DNA from: Faunimonas pinastri
GTDB taxonomy: Bacteria; Pseudomonadota; Alphaproteobacteria; Rhizobiales; Afifellaceae
Reading direction: 5' to 3'
Length of the DNA stretch: 64,000 nt
NCBI RefSeq assembly: GCF_900110915.1
Contig: NZ_FOFG01000005.1
Coordinates: 1 to 64,000, forward strand
Every line of letters starts with the position of its first letter. Within the stretch, counting starts at the first letter, position 1. The notes under the pieces were generated by a model. That model was not told the origin of the DNA, made no database searches, and was given only the letters and a program-made list of their open reading frames with translations. Shown here piece by piece: positions 44,300 to 55,003 of the stretch. A program made the position numbers and the translations under genes.

Positions 44300-45238
44300 A
44301 TGATCCGCTCCCTTGCGACGGCCCTCCTGCTCCTCACGACCGGGGTCGCCACGGTCGAGGCCGCTCCCAATTCCGATCCACGGCCGGCCAAGCAGACCTT
44401 CGCGGCGGAGAAACTTCCCTCCGCCATGCAGTCCCAGCCGATCGGTTTCTATACGCGCGGCTGCCAGGCGGGCGCGGTTCCCCTGCCGCCGGACGGGCCG
44501 ACGTGGCAGGTCATGCGCCTGTCGCGCAACCGCAACTGGGGCCAGCCGACCCTGATCAATTATCTGGAAGGCCTGGCGGCCAAGGCGCCGCGCGTCGGTT
44601 GGCCGGGCCTGCTCGTCGGCGATCTCGCCATGCCGCGCGGCGGACCCCTGCCCTTCGGCCATGCCGCCCACAATCTCGGCCTCGAAGCGGACATCTGGCT
44701 GACGCCGATGCCGAACCGCCGCATGAGCTATGCCGAGCGGGAGAAACGCGATCCGCAGGTGCTCGCCGAGCCCGGCCCGCACGAGATCGACCGCGCCGCC
44801 TGGAACTCGGCCATGCACGCCAACATCATTCACCTGGCCGCCGACGATCCGCGCGTCGACCGCATTTTCGTCGCCCCCGCGATCAAGAAGGAGCTTTGCG
44901 CCACGGCCACCGGCGACCGCAGCTGGCTGCGCGTGATCCGTCCCTGGTACGGCCATAACGAGCACATGCATGTGCGCCTGAAATGCCCGGCCGGCACGGC
45001 CTGCAAGCCGCAGACGCCGCTGCCGCCCGGCGACGGCTGCGGCGCGCCGCTCGCTTACTGGTACACCGACCAGCCCTATGCCAAGCCGAAGCCGGCCAAG
45101 CCCACCACGCCGCCGAAGCCGCCGCGGGTCGTCACCGTCGGCGATCTTCCCGCCGCCTGCGAAGCGGTGCTGCAGGCGCCGAACAAGGCGGGCACGATGA
45201 CGGCGACGGAGATGTTCCAGGCAGCGGGCGGGCGCTAG
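44300..45238 (+). CDS. mepA: Penicillin-insensitive murein endopeptidase
   Basis: A 312-residue periplasmic enzyme starting at ATG 44300 with AAAGGA upstream and a signal peptide (MIRSLATALLLLTTGVATVEA). The LAS-type zinc endopeptidase motifs are FGHAAHNLGLEADIWLTPMPNRRMSY and WYGHNEHMHVRLKCP. It cleaves D-Ala-meso-DAP cross-links of peptidoglycan. A Pro/Lys-rich segment lies near the C-terminus. It precedes the trp operon by 99 bp. It is slightly longer than the E. coli enzyme. Confidence 0.92.
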   Translation: MIRSLATALLLLTTGVATVEAAPNSDPRPAKQTFAAEKLPSAMQSQPIGFYTRGCQAGAVPLPPDGPTWQVMRLSRNRNWGQPTLINYLEGLAAKAPRVGWPGLLVGDLAMPRGGPLPFGHAAHNLGLEADIWLTPMPNRRMSYAEREKRDPQVLAEPGPHEIDRAAWNSAMHANIIHLAADDPRVDRIFVAPAIKKELCATATGDRSWLRVIRPWYGHNEHMHVRLKCPAGTACKPQTPLPPGDGCGAPLAYWYTDQPYAKPKPAKPTTPPKPPRVVTVGDLPAACEAVLQAPNKAGTMTATEMFQAAGGR

Positions 45239-45337
45239 GGGCCGGAGAGCAGACACCGGGGGCGCAGATGCAGGATCGGCGGCTTGAAACCGGGCGCGCG
45301 ATTGGACATTTCTCCGCTTTCGTGTCACGGAACGGCC

Positions 45338-46078
45338 ATGCGCACCGAGATCAAGATCTGCGGGCTTTCGAAGCGTGAAGAGATCGACGCGGTCATGGAG
45401 GCCGGCGGCGATCTCGTCGGGTTCGTGCTGTTCGAGAAGAGCCCCCGCAACGTGTCGCTCGGCCACGCCGCAGCGCTGGCGGGGCGCACCTGCGGCAAGC
45501 TCGGCGTGGTGCCTCTGACCGTCAACGCCTCCGACGAACTGGTCGCCAGGATCGCCGAGGACCTTCGCCCTGACCTGATCCAGCTGCATGGCTCCGAAAG
45601 CGTGGAACGCGTGCGCGAGATCCGCTCGCGCTGGAACCTGCGCGTCATGAAGGCGATCGGCGTCGCCGGCCCAAAGGATCTGGAGGCCGCGCGCGCCTAT
45701 GCTCCCTTCGTTGAGCGCCTGCTGCTCGATGCCAAGCCGCCGAAAGACGCGACCCGGCCCGGCGGCAACGGCGCGCCCTTCGACTGGTCGCTGCTCGACG
45801 GCTTCGACCCCGGCGTGCCCTGGATGCTCTCCGGGGGATTGACGCCGGAGACGGTGACCGAGGCGCTGTCCCGCACGGCGGCGTCCGGCATCGACGTATC
45901 CTCGGGCGTGGAAAGCGCGCCCGGCGTCAAGGATCTCGGCCGTATCCGTTCTTTCATCGGCGCGGTCCGGGACGCCGACCGTCATGGCCGCCCCCTTGCG
46001 GCGGCCGCCCTCGCCCGGAGCCTCCGGGTCCGGGAACCTGCGAATCCGACTACGGCCTCCGGCAGCCGCGCCGCCTGA
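45338..46078 (+). CDS. trpF: Phosphoribosylanthranilate isomerase
   Basis: A 246-residue enzyme starting at ATG 45338 ([16 protein letters not shown]). It converts phosphoribosylanthranilate to the ribulose form in tryptophan synthesis. The KICGL motif carries the catalytic Cys8, and [10 protein letters not shown] and [12 protein letters not shown] plus [16 protein letters not shown] form the phosphate-binding half of the barrel. The last 30 residues, after [11 protein letters not shown], are an extra Ala/Arg-rich extension. First gene of the trp operon here; trpB follows with a 20-bp gap. Confidence 0.95.
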   Translation: MRTEIKICGLSKREEIDAVMEAGGDLVGFVLFEKSPRNVSLGHAAALAGRTCGKLGVVPLTVNASDELVARIAEDLRPDLIQLHGSESVERVREIRSRWNLRVMKAIGVAGPKDLEAARAYAPFVERLLLDAKPPKDATRPGGNGAPFDWSLLDGFDPGVPWMLSGGLTPETVTEALSRTAASGIDVSSGVESAPGVKDLGRIRSFIGAVRDADRHGRPLAAAALARSLRVREPANPTTASGSRAA

Positions 46079-46098
46079 CATTGGAAAGGCCTTTCCCA

Positions 46099-47319
46099 GT
46101 GAACGCCACGCAATCTCCGAATTCCTTCCGCAGCGGGCCGGACGACCAGGGCCATTTCGGCCTGTTCGGCGGCCGCTTCGTCGCGGAAACCCTGATGCCG
46201 CTGATCCTGGAGCTGGACGAGGCCTATACAGCGGCCAAGGCCGATCCGGCGTTCCAGGCGGAACTGGAATCGCTGGGCAAACACTATATCGGCCGGCCGA
46301 GCCCGTTGTATTTCGCCGAGCGGCTGACGCAGCATCTCGGCGGCGCCAAGATCTACTTCAAGCGCGAGGAGCTGAACCACACCGGCTCCCACAAGGTGAA
46401 CAACTGCATCGGGCAGATCCTGCTCGCCCGCCGCATGGGCAAGACGCGGATCATCGCGGAGACCGGCGCGGGCCAGCATGGCGTGGCGTCCGCCACCGTT
46501 TCCGCCCGCTTCGGCTATCCTTGCGTCGTCTACATGGGCGCCACCGACGTGGAGCGGCAGAAGCCCAACGTCTTCCGCATGAAGCTGCTGGGCGCGGAGG
46601 TGAAGCCCGTCACCGCCGGCGCGGGCACGCTCAAGGACGCCATGAACGAGGCGCTCCGCGACTGGGTCTCCAATGTCGAGGACACCTATTACCTCATCGG
46701 CACGGCCGCCGGCCCGCATCCCTATCCCGCCATGGTCCGCGACTTCCAGTCGGTGATCGGCATCGAGACGCGCGCGCAGATCCTCGAGGCGGAAGGCCGC
46801 CTGCCGGATGTGCTGGTCGCGGCGGTCGGCGGCGGCTCCAACGCCATCGGCCTGTTCCACCCCTTCCTCGACGACCCCGACGTGCAGATCTACGGCGTGG
46901 AAGCCGGCGGACGGGGGCTGGAGGGCGAAGAGCACTGCGCCTCGCTGAATGCCGGCCGCCCCGGCGTCCTCCACGGCAACCGAACCTATCTCCTGCAGAA
47001 CGCCGACGGGCAGATCCTGGAAGGCCATTCCATCTCCGCCGGGCTCGATTATCCCGGCGTGGGCCCGGAGCATTCCTTCCTGAAGGATACCGGCCGCGTC
47101 ACCTATGTGCCGATCACCGACGACGAGACGCTGGAAGCCTTCGGGCTCTGCACGCGGCTGGAAGGCATCATCCCGGCGCTGGAGCCCAGCCATGCTCTGG
47201 CGCAGGTGATCAAGCTCGCGCCCACCATGGGCAAGGACCAGATTCTCGTGATGAATCTCTCCGGTCGCGGCGACAAGGACGTTCACACCGTCGCCGCCCA
47301 TCTCGGCATGGAACTTTGA
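46099..47319 (+). CDS. trpB: Tryptophan synthase beta chain
   Basis: A 406-residue enzyme that joins indole and serine. GTG 46099 is preferred as start because the peptide [21 protein letters not shown] matches rhizobial TrpB starts and AAAGG lies upstream; a TTG at 46081 would add six residues. The PLP lysine is Lys99 in HTGSHKVNN, and the phosphate-binding GGGSNAIG is present. The stop codon overlaps the start of the next gene, an unknown protein between trpB and trpA. Confidence 0.96.
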   Translation: MNATQSPNSFRSGPDDQGHFGLFGGRFVAETLMPLILELDEAYTAAKADPAFQAELESLGKHYIGRPSPLYFAERLTQHLGGAKIYFKREELNHTGSHKVNNCIGQILLARRMGKTRIIAETGAGQHGVASATVSARFGYPCVVYMGATDVERQKPNVFRMKLLGAEVKPVTAGAGTLKDAMNEALRDWVSNVEDTYYLIGTAAGPHPYPAMVRDFQSVIGIETRAQILEAEGRLPDVLVAAVGGGSNAIGLFHPFLDDPDVQIYGVEAGGRGLEGEEHCASLNAGRPGVLHGNRTYLLQNADGQILEGHSISAGLDYPGVGPEHSFLKDTGRVTYVPITDDETLEAFGLCTRLEGIIPALEPSHALAQVIKLAPTMGKDQILVMNLSGRGDKDVHTVAAHLGMEL

Positions 47320-47807
47320 ACGCGGCCAGACCTGTCATTGCCGACCGTTATGCCCCGCGCGCCATCGGCACCGCTGCGGCGTGGCAGCTCGGCGGCTGGC
47401 GTTTCAAGAACTACCGACTTGCCGCCGATGGCAAGCTGGACGACTTCACGGCAATCGAGGCCGCGGCCCGACGCACGGCCGAGGCTGTCTTGCCGGAACT
47501 GGACGCGACCGCGCACCACGGCGTCGGCTTCGCGATCCTGCATCGCGGCGAAGAGGGCATCTGGTTGCTCTTGAACTGGTGGCTGTCCGGTGGAATATGC
47601 GCGGGGCTGCTATGGCGCGCACCCGTGGACGAACCCGATCGATGGGAGCGGCCCGACGGGTTCGAGCGCGTGGAGCGCCCGTTGCTTGCGTGCGTCTGGG
47701 AGCTGTCGCCCATCGCTTTCGAGCGCGATGCCTGGGTGGACACTGTAATGAATGGCGGCTCGGTGGATGACTACCTGGCTCGGACCTACTCGCGGAGAAC
47801 CTGCTGA
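47316..47807 (+). CDS. Unknown protein encoded between trpB and trpA
   Basis: A 163-residue protein starting at TTG 47316, which overlaps the trpB stop as TTGA. It contains [61 protein letters not shown] and [24 protein letters not shown], a Trp-rich, beta-type pattern I cannot assign to a family. It ends one base before the trpA ATG. Most trp operons have trpB and trpA adjacent, so this is unusual. Tight overlap on both sides means it is translated with tryptophan synthase; its role is unknown. Confidence 0.75.
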   Translation: MNAARPVIADRYAPRAIGTAAAWQLGGWRFKNYRLAADGKLDDFTAIEAAARRTAEAVLPELDATAHHGVGFAILHRGEEGIWLLLNWWLSGGICAGLLWRAPVDEPDRWERPDGFERVERPLLACVWELSPIAFERDAWVDTVMNGGSVDDYLARTYSRRTC

Positions 47808-47808
47808 C

Positions 47809-48651
47809 ATGACCGGAACCCGCATCGACCGTCGCTTCAAGGCGCTTGCCGCCGCCGCCCGCCCGGCTCTGGTCACCTTCGTCACCGCCGGCGACCCGGA
47901 TTACGACACTTCGCTGAAGATCCTGCAGGCCTTGCCGGAAGCCGGGGCCGACATCATCGAGCTCGGCATGCCGTTCTCCGATCCCATGGCCGACGGTCCC
48001 GCGATCCAGGCGGCGGGCCTGCGCGCGCTGAAGGCTGGGCAGACGCTGGTCAGGACGCTGGAGATGGTCCGCATCTTCCGCCTCGGCGACGATACGACCC
48101 CGATCGTGCTGATGGGCTACTTCAACCCGATCTATTCCTACGGCCCCGAGCGCTTCGTGACGGACGCGCATGCGGCCGGCGTGGACGGGCTGATCATCGT
48201 CGACCTGCCGCCGGAAGCCGATGACGAGCTCTGCCTGCCGGCGCTCAATGCCGGGCTGAACTTCATCCGTCTGGCCACCCCCACGACGGACGAGAAGCGG
48301 CTGCCCTCCGTACTCCGCAACACGTCCGGCTTCGTCTATTACGTCTCGATCCTCGGCGTGACCGGCACGGCGGCTCCCGACAGCGCGCGCGTTTCCGCCG
48401 CCGTGGAGCGCATCAAGGCGCATACGGACCTGCCGGTCGCCGTGGGCTTCGGCGTCAAGACGCCCGAGCAGGCGGCCTCCATCGGCCGAACTGCCGATGC
48501 CGTGGTCGTGGGTTCCGCGATCGTCGCCGCAGTGGCCGACAGCCTCGACGCGGACGGCCGGGCGACCGAAAGTACCGTCGGCGGCGTTGCCGACCTCGTG
48601 CGCTCGCTGTCGCAAGGCGTCCGCGCCGCGCGGCTCCTGGCCGCCGAATAA
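47809..48651 (+). CDS. trpA: Tryptophan synthase alpha chain
   Basis: A 280-residue enzyme starting at ATG 47809 ([31 protein letters not shown]). It cleaves indole-3-glycerol phosphate to indole, which passes to TrpB. The catalytic Glu51 ([14 protein letters not shown]) and Asp62 are present, and the phosphate-binding [10 protein letters not shown] and VGSAIV follow. It is followed by accD with a 70-bp gap, the rhizobial order. Confidence 0.96.
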   Translation: MTGTRIDRRFKALAAAARPALVTFVTAGDPDYDTSLKILQALPEAGADIIELGMPFSDPMADGPAIQAAGLRALKAGQTLVRTLEMVRIFRLGDDTTPIVLMGYFNPIYSYGPERFVTDAHAAGVDGLIIVDLPPEADDELCLPALNAGLNFIRLATPTTDEKRLPSVLRNTSGFVYYVSILGVTGTAAPDSARVSAAVERIKAHTDLPVAVGFGVKTPEQAASIGRTADAVVVGSAIVAAVADSLDADGRATESTVGGVADLVRSLSQGVRAARLLAAE

Positions 48652-48721
48652 ACCGCGCCACCACTTCGTCTCAACACAGAGTTACAGGTCCCGGACGGGC
48701 CGCCTCATAGGAGTACCGACC

Positions 48722-49738
48722 ATGGCCGAAGAAGACGCTTCGAAAGGGAGCCTTTCCTTGAACTGGATTTCCAACGTCGTCCGCCCGAAAATCCGGGGCT
48801 TCTGGCCCAAGCGGGACGTGCCGGAGAACCTTTGGGTAAAGAACCCGGAGACCGGCGAGATGGTGTTCCACCAGGAGCTGGAAGCCAACCAGTTCGTCTT
48901 TCCGGGCTCCGGCTTCCACCAGCGCATCGATGCGCGCACCCGGCTGCGACTGCTGTTCGACAACGCGACATGGGAAAACATCACCTTCCGGGGCGTTGCG
49001 ACCGATCCGCTGAAGTTCCGCGACGAGCGCCGCTATACCGACCGCCTCAAGGCCGCCAAGGCCAAGACCGGGCATGAGGACGCGATCACCGTCGGCGCCG
49101 GCACGGTCGAGGGCGTCGAGATCGTCGCCGCCGTGCAGGATTTCGACTTCATGGGCGGCTCGCTCGGCATGGCCGCCGGCGAGGCGATCGTGGCGGCGGC
49201 CGAGGCGGCGGTCGAGCGGCACCGTCCGCTGATCCTCTTCGCGGCATCGGGCGGCGCGCGCATGCAGGAGGGCATCCTGTCGCTGATGCAGCTGCCGCGC
49301 ACCACGGTTGCCGTGGAGATGGTCAAGGAAGCGGGCCTGCCCTACATCGTCGTCCTGACCAACCCGACGACCGGCGGCGTCACGGCCTCCTACGCCATGC
49401 TGGGCGACGTCCATATCGCGGAGCCCGGCGCGCTGATCGGCTTTGCCGGCCCGCGCGTCATCGAGCAGACGATCCGCGAGAAGCTGCCGGAAGGCTTCCA
49501 GCGCGCCGAATACCTCAAGGACCACGGCATGGTGGACATGGTGGTCCATCGCCACGACCTCCGGCCGACGCTCGCCCGCCTCTGCCGCATGTTCATGAAG
49601 CTGCCGGCCGCCGCCGCACCCGCGACCGAGGAGGAAGCGCCGGAGGAGGCCACCGTGGCCGAGGCCAAGCGCAAGAAGCCGGCCGGCGTGCCCACCGTGC
49701 TGGACGACGCCGCAGCCGCCGCCGGCAAGACCCCCTAG
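48722..49738 (+). CDS. accD: Acetyl-CoA carboxylase carboxyltransferase subunit beta
   Basis: A 338-residue protein starting at ATG 48722 ([20 protein letters not shown]). It transfers CO2 from biotin to acetyl-CoA to begin fatty acid synthesis, together with AccA. The carboxyltransferase fold has [18 protein letters not shown] and [19 protein letters not shown]. The usual N-terminal zinc ribbon with four Cys is degenerate here: the stretch [19 protein letters not shown] to [13 protein letters not shown] has no Cys at all. The C-terminal 40 residues are an acidic, Ala/Pro-rich extension. Confidence 0.96.
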   Translation: MAEEDASKGSLSLNWISNVVRPKIRGFWPKRDVPENLWVKNPETGEMVFHQELEANQFVFPGSGFHQRIDARTRLRLLFDNATWENITFRGVATDPLKFRDERRYTDRLKAAKAKTGHEDAITVGAGTVEGVEIVAAVQDFDFMGGSLGMAAGEAIVAAAEAAVERHRPLILFAASGGARMQEGILSLMQLPRTTVAVEMVKEAGLPYIVVLTNPTTGGVTASYAMLGDVHIAEPGALIGFAGPRVIEQTIREKLPEGFQRAEYLKDHGMVDMVVHRHDLRPTLARLCRMFMKLPAAAAPATEEEAPEEATVAEAKRKKPAGVPTVLDDAAAAAGKTP

Positions 49739-49746
49739 GCCCGGCA

Positions 49747-51066
49747 GTGCCCTCGCTGGAGGCCATGCTCGCGGGGTTGCAGTCGCTGCATCCCCGGCTG
49801 ATCGACCTGTCGCTGGACCGGATATCTGGCCTGCTGGAACGCCTGGGGCGGCCGCAGGACCGGATGCCGCCGGCGATCCATGTCGCGGGCACCAACGGCA
49901 AGGGCTCCACGACGGCCTTCCTGCGCGCCATGCTGGAGGCCAGCGGCGCGCGGGTCCACGTCTACACCTCGCCGCATCTCGTCCGCTTCAACGAGCGCAT
50001 CCGGCTCGGCCGCGCGGGCGGCGGCAGGATCGTCGACGATGAAACGCTGAGGGACGCGATTGCCGAGATCGAGCGGGTGAATGCGGGCGAACCCATCACC
50101 TTCTTCGAGGTGACGACCGCGCTGGCCTTGCATCTCTACGCCGAGCACCCCGCCGACTACGCCCTGATCGAAGTCGGCCTGGGCGGGCGCTTCGACGCGA
50201 CCAACGTCATCGACCATCCCCTCGCCTCGGTGATCACGCCGGTCAGCTACGACCATGCCGAGTTCCTGGGCGACGAACTCACCGGCATCGCTGCGGAAAA
50301 GGCCGGCATCCTCAAGCGCGGCCGGCCCGGCATCATCGGCCCGCAGGACGAGCATGCGATGGCCATGATCCAGCTGGAGGCCGATGCGCTGCGCGCGCCC
50401 CTCTTCAAGCATGGCGAGGACTGGACCTCGCATCGCGAGCGTGGCCGGCTCGTCTACCAGGATCTGGACGGGCTTCTCGACCTGCCCCTGCCGCGGCTGG
50501 AAGGCGGCCACCAGATCGACAATGCGGGCCTCGCGATCGCCACCGTGCGACGCGCCGGGCTGAACCTGCCGCTCGCCGCCATCGAGCGGGGACTCGCCGA
50601 GGTGGAATGGCCGGGCCGCATGCAGCGGCTGAAATCCGGTCCGCTGGTCGCGCTTGCTCCGCCGGATTCCGACGTCTGGCTGGACGGCGGCCACAACCCG
50701 GCCGCGGGCATCGTGCTCGCCACCGCCATGGCGGAGATGGCCGACCGGGTGCCGCGCCCGCTGGTGATGATCACAGGCATGCTGACCACCAAGGATCCGC
50801 ATGGCTTCTTCCAGCCTTTTGCCGATCTCGCCCGCCACGTGATGACCGTGCCCGTGCCCGACAGCCACGCGGGGTTCGAGCCGGCGCAGCTGGCCGCCGT
50901 CGCGATGGATGCCGGCGTGCCCGCCCGCGCCTACCCGAACGTCCGCGCGGCCATGCTGGCGATCGCGGAAAACTTCAAGGGCGAGGTGGCCCCGCGGATC
51001 CTGATCTGCGGCTCGCTCTATCTGGCCGGCCTCGTTTTGAAAGAAAACGGGCCGCAACCGGTCTGA
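49747..51066 (+). CDS. folC: Folylpolyglutamate synthase / dihydrofolate synthase
   Basis: A 439-residue enzyme starting at GTG 49747, 8 bp after accD. It adds glutamate to dihydropteroate and to folates. The ATP-binding P-loop AGTNGKGSTT (47-56) and the second signature PADYALIEVGLGGRFDATNVI are intact. WLDGGHNPAAG and the C-terminal MLTTKDPHGFF match the ligase domain. Last gene of the trpF-to-folC operon; it ends in the stem of a hairpin used by the convergent trxA gene. Confidence 0.94.
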   Translation: MPSLEAMLAGLQSLHPRLIDLSLDRISGLLERLGRPQDRMPPAIHVAGTNGKGSTTAFLRAMLEASGARVHVYTSPHLVRFNERIRLGRAGGGRIVDDETLRDAIAEIERVNAGEPITFFEVTTALALHLYAEHPADYALIEVGLGGRFDATNVIDHPLASVITPVSYDHAEFLGDELTGIAAEKAGILKRGRPGIIGPQDEHAMAMIQLEADALRAPLFKHGEDWTSHRERGRLVYQDLDGLLDLPLPRLEGGHQIDNAGLAIATVRRAGLNLPLAAIERGLAEVEWPGRMQRLKSGPLVALAPPDSDVWLDGGHNPAAGIVLATAMAEMADRVPRPLVMITGMLTTKDPHGFFQPFADLARHVMTVPVPDSHAGFEPAQLAAVAMDAGVPARAYPNVRAAMLAIAENFKGEVAPRILICGSLYLAGLVLKENGPQPV

Positions 51067-51079
51067 CCGGCGCGGCCCG
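51039..51079 (-). terminator. Intrinsic terminator of trxA, overlapping the end of folC
   Basis: An 8-bp outer stem (CGGGCCGC / GCGGCCCG) and a 5-bp inner stem (CCGGT / ACCGG) separated by small bulges. On the minus strand the structure is followed by TTTTCTTTC. It lies 26 bp after the trxA stop; the folC stop is in its loop, so it may also affect the folC transcript. Confidence 0.7.
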
Positions 51080-51104
51080 CGCTTGTCGGTTGTGACGCTG
51101 TCGC

Positions 51105-51428
51105 TTACGCGGCGGCGTTCTGGACCCACTTCTGCAGCTCGCTCTTCGGGCCGGCGCCGACCTTCATGTCGACGGCCTGGCCGTCCTTGAACATGATCAG
51201 CGTCGGGATGGAGCGCACGCCGTACTTGGCGGCGGTCTGCTGGTTCTCGTCGACATTGAGCTTCACGATCTTGACCTTGCCCTGGAGCTCGTTGGCGATC
51301 TCCTCCAGATGCGGGGCGATCATCTTGCAGGGGCCGCACCATTCCGCCCAGAAATCCACGAGGACGGGTTCGGACGAGCCGAGGACGTTGGTCTGGAAAT
51401 CGGCGTCTGTGACGTGGTCGGTGGCCAT
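51105..51428 (-). CDS. trxA: Thioredoxin
   Basis: A 107-residue protein starting at ATG 51428 ([36 protein letters not shown]). It carries the redox motif WCGPC (30-34) and the cis-proline [12 protein letters not shown]. It reduces protein disulfides in the cytoplasm. It lies 53 bp downstream of addA on the same strand, as in rhizobia, and is followed by an intrinsic terminator. Confidence 0.96.
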   Translation of the reverse strand: MATDHVTDADFQTNVLGSSEPVLVDFWAEWCGPCKMIAPHLEEIANELQGKVKIVKLNVDENQQTAAKYGVRSIPTLIMFKDGQAVDMKVGAGPKSELQKWVQNAAA

Positions 51429-51481
51429 GATTCTCTCCTGATGAGCGGTTGAACCAAACGTAGAAAGCGAACCCACCGGAA

Positions 51482-54400
51482 TCAAGGAGCGGCGACCGTA
51501 ACGCCGATGCGGGTCAGTGCCGCATCCAGCGCATGGTCGGGGATGTCCATGAGGGAAGCACGCGCCGTCCAGACGAGGCTGGCGCGGATCGCCTTGCCGG
51601 GATGGATCTCGGCCAGCAACCGGCGGTAAAGCGCCAGCTGCAGGATATAGCCGGGATCGACCGCCTCCAGCGTGGCGGGGACGAAACGGTTGGTCTTGAA
51701 GTCTACGATGTGCAGGATCTCCGGCGTGGCGAGCAGCCGGTCGATCTGTCCCGAGACGGCATAGGTCTCCCCCGCCGCCTTCACCTCGCCGACGATCGCC
51801 AGCTCCGCCCGACTTTCCGGCCCGAAGATGTCGGCCAGATCGGGATGGCGGAGAACCTCCAGCACTTCCGCCGCCAGCGTTTCGTGCAGGTCCGGTCGCT
51901 CGGCGAGATCGCGGGCAAGGAACGCCTCGGTGGCGGCTTCCCAGCGCTCGGGCGGCAGTCGCGGCAGGATCTGCAGGAGTTTGTGAACGGCGCGACCGCG
52001 AATCAGTGCGTCGGACGGCAGCGGCGACGGCGACGGGCGCGCGGCGATGTCGCCTGTGGCTTCCGGTTCGGCAAGCCCGCGCGAGGGACGCAGCGGCTCC
52101 GGCCCCGGCAACGGGGACGGGGCGGCGCGGTGCAGCCATTCGAACACCTGCGCCTCAGCCTCCTCGCCGCGTGCTGCTTCCCCGGCCGGAGGAACGGCTT
52201 CGCGCGGCGGCACCGGCCAGTGATAGGGCGCTTCCAGTTCCCCGGTTTCGGGGTCGCGCGGCGCATCCTCCGGCACCAGCGCATTGGCGATCAGCCCGTG
52301 CCAGCAATCGTCCTCGGTGCGCTCGCCGGCAATGCCGCAGACATGGAGCACGTCGCGCGCCCGCGTCATCGCGACGTAGAGAAGCCTGGCATATTCGTCC
52401 TTGGCGTCGCGACCGGCCTCGGCATCCGCCTTCGCCTGCTCCGGCGGCGCCTCGGCCGACTTCCTGCGCCAGAGGAAGGCTTCCCCGCTCACCTGGTCGC
52501 CGACTGGAACAAGCGCATCGCGGTGCTGCGTCGGCACAATCTGGCCGCCGGTATCGACGAGGAAGACCACGTCGGCCTCAAGCCCCTTGGAGCCGTGCAC
52601 GGTCATGACGCGGACGCCGGCGCTGCCTTCGTCCAGCTCTCGCTTGATGTCGCGCTCGCTCGCCCGCAGAAAGGCGGTGAAGCCCTGCAAGGACGGCGCT
52701 TCCGTGCCTTCATAGGCCAGCGTCTGGCTGACGAATGTGTCGAGCACGTCCTCCGCTTCCGAGCCCAGCCGCTCGCGGAAGGCGCGGCGGCCCCCATCCG
52801 GCCCGAGCACCGTTGCGAAGAAGCGGAAGGGCGTCACCTGGTCCGCCATTCCCCGCCAGCCGCGCAGGCGCTCGTAACCCTTTCGGCAGGCCACCACCTC
52901 CGATCCCTGCAACGCCTCCCACAGCGACATCCGTCCGCGCCGCGCCGCGACCTCCATCAGCTGCGCTTCGGAAAGGCCGATCAGCGGCGATTTCAGCACC
53001 GCGGCGAGTTGCAGGTCGTTTTCCGGCAGCAGCATCACGTCGGCCAGCGCCAGAAGGTCGAGCACGGCGATGTGGCGCGACAGCGGGATGCGGTCCGCGC
53101 CGGCCGTCGGAATGCGGCGGTTCTTCAGCTCCCGGTTCATCGCCGCGACGAAGGCGTCGCGCTTGCGCGACAGGATCATGATTTCGCCCGGCCTGATCCG
53201 CTTGCCGGAACGCAGCACCGGATCGGCGAGAAGCCGCTGGATCTCCCCGGCGATCTGCTGCGCCAGCGCGCTTTCCGCGGCCGTCGGCGCGTCGAAGGGC
53301 GTCGTCCAGTCTTCCGGCGTCTCACGCTTCGGCTTCAGGCAGCGCGGCCAGACCAACACCTCGCCCGGCGCCAGATGCCGGTGCGCGGCATGCATCTCGT
53401 AGTCGGACGCGGTGATGCGGCCGGCGAGATCGCCATGAAAAACCCCATCCACCGCGTCCAGCACTTCCCTGGTGGAGCGGAAGGACAGGAAAAGCGGCGT
53501 CGCGACAAAGGAAGCTTCGGCGCGGGAGGCGGAGGAGCGGAAATGCTCCTTCATCTCGTTCAGCATGCGCGGCGCCGCGCCCTGAAAGCCGTAGATCGAC
53601 TGCTTGTCGTCACCCACCGCGAAGATCGTGCGATCACGCCGGCCCGCCGTTTCCCCGGCAAAGAAATCGCCGGCCAGCGCGCGCACGATCGCCCATTGGT
53701 TGGGGCTCGTATCCTGCGCCTCGTCCACAAGGATATGCCGCAGCCGCGCGTCGAGCTTGTAGAGCACCCAGGCCGCCGCGCCGGATCGCTCCAGCAGATT
53801 GCGCGTGCGAACGATCAGGTCGTCGTAATCGAGATAGCCGGCGCGGCTCTTGGCCGTTCCGTAGCGTTGCAGGATCGCGTCGCCGACGGTCAGCAGCGCC
53901 TCGGTCGCGGTGACGGCCTTCGCCGCGTTGAGCTTCGCCGCGAGGGGCAGCAGGCGCTCGATTTCGTCTTCTACCAGTTCGTCGAGTCCAGTGTTCTTTT
54001 TGCGAAAAGCAGCGCTGAACCGCCGATTGGCTACACGAGGTGACCACCCATCCTCCTTTTTCGTCAAGAAAAAGGCCAGACGTGCCGCACTCTCCGCTTG
54101 CTCATGGCCTGCTTCCGCAATGGCTTGCAGTCCAACATGAGCAGACCGGTCATTGTCCTTGCCGCCGTCCGACAGCAGCGCATCCAAACCTTCGATCAGA
54201 GTGCTGCAATGCGTGCCCAGCCACTTCGCGGCTTGGCAGATTTGCTTGTGCAGCGAGGCCTCCGTCTCGTCCGCGCGAAGTCCGAGCCTATGACGGAGAT
54301 CCGCCATGGCATCACCGATCGTGCCCTCGGCGCTTTCGCCGCCGCCGTCGGATCCGGAACCCACAGTGGCAAGCCAGCCTCGTAGTGCATCGCGCTTGCG

Positions 54401-55003
54401 GATCACCGCATCGAGACCATCGTGGATAGCCTTGTCGCTCGCGGTCTCCGCGAGAAAGCGCATGGCGCGGCCGAGCGGGGCGGAAAGATCCAGCGCCTCC
54501 GAGAGCACCGCGTGGCGCGCTTCCGCCATCAATGCGTCGGCCGCGACGTCGTCGAGGATCTCGAAATGCGCGGGGACATTCGCCTCGAAGGGAAACTGGT
54601 GCAGCAGGCGCTCGCAGAAAGCGTGGATCGTCTGGATCTTGAGGCCGCCCGGCGTTTCCAGCGCGCGGGCGAAGAGCTGGCGGGCCCGGCGCATCTCGGC
54701 CGGTGTCGGGGCGCGGCCCTGCACCGCCTTCATCTTCTCCGCCAGCTCGGCTGCCGGAGCCGTCGCCCAGCCGCCCAGCGTGTCGAAGATGCGGCGCGAC
54801 ATTTCCGCCGCCGCCGCCTTGGTGAAGGTGACGCAGAGGATCGAGGCCGGGTCGGAGCCGGACAGCAGCAGTCGTATGACGCGGAGCGTCAGCACATGCG
54901 TCTTGCCGGAGCCGGCATTGGCGATCACCCAGGCGGACGCTTCCGGGTCGGACGCGGCCCACTGGTTCTGCTGGGTGCGGGTGAGCGGCGCGATCTCGTT
55001 CAT
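51482..55003 (-). CDS. addA: Double-strand break repair helicase-nuclease AddA
   Basis: A 1173-residue protein starting at ATG 55003 ([20 protein letters not shown]) with GGAGG six bases upstream; a longer start would enter addB. The UvrD-type helicase motifs include [15 protein letters not shown] (Walker A) and [13 protein letters not shown] (Walker B), and motif [21 protein letters not shown] is present. The C-terminal nuclease has [22 protein letters not shown]. With AddB it resects broken DNA ends for RecA. The start overlaps the addB stop (ATGA). Confidence 0.95.
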   Translation of the reverse strand: MNEIAPLTRTQQNQWAASDPEASAWVIANAGSGKTHVLTLRVIRLLLSGSDPASILCVTFTKAAAAEMSRRIFDTLGGWATAPAAELAEKMKAVQGRAPTPAEMRRARQLFARALETPGGLKIQTIHAFCERLLHQFPFEANVPAHFEILDDVAADALMAEARHAVLSEALDLSAPLGRAMRFLAETASDKAIHDGLDAVIRKRDALRGWLATVGSGSDGGGESAEGTIGDAMADLRHRLGLRADETEASLHKQICQAAKWLGTHCSTLIEGLDALLSDGGKDNDRSAHVGLQAIAEAGHEQAESAARLAFFLTKKEDGWSPRVANRRFSAAFRKKNTGLDELVEDEIERLLPLAAKLNAAKAVTATEALLTVGDAILQRYGTAKSRAGYLDYDDLIVRTRNLLERSGAAAWVLYKLDARLRHILVDEAQDTSPNQWAIVRALAGDFFAGETAGRRDRTIFAVGDDKQSIYGFQGAAPRMLNEMKEHFRSSASRAEASFVATPLFLSFRSTREVLDAVDGVFHGDLAGRITASDYEMHAAHRHLAPGEVLVWPRCLKPKRETPEDWTTPFDAPTAAESALAQQIAGEIQRLLADPVLRSGKRIRPGEIMILSRKRDAFVAAMNRELKNRRIPTAGADRIPLSRHIAVLDLLALADVMLLPENDLQLAAVLKSPLIGLSEAQLMEVAARRGRMSLWEALQGSEVVACRKGYERLRGWRGMADQVTPFRFFATVLGPDGGRRAFRERLGSEAEDVLDTFVSQTLAYEGTEAPSLQGFTAFLRASERDIKRELDEGSAGVRVMTVHGSKGLEADVVFLVDTGGQIVPTQHRDALVPVGDQVSGEAFLWRRKSAEAPPEQAKADAEAGRDAKDEYARLLYVAMTRARDVLHVCGIAGERTEDDCWHGLIANALVPEDAPRDPETGELEAPYHWPVPPREAVPPAGEAARGEEAEAQVFEWLHRAAPSPLPGPEPLRPSRGLAEPEATGDIAARPSPSPLPSDALIRGRAVHKLLQILPRLPPERWEAATEAFLARDLAERPDLHETLAAEVLEVLRHPDLADIFGPESRAELAIVGEVKAAGETYAVSGQIDRLLATPEILHIVDFKTNRFVPATLEAVDPGYILQLALYRRLLAEIHPGKAIRASLVWTARASLMDIPDHALDAALTRIGVTVAAP

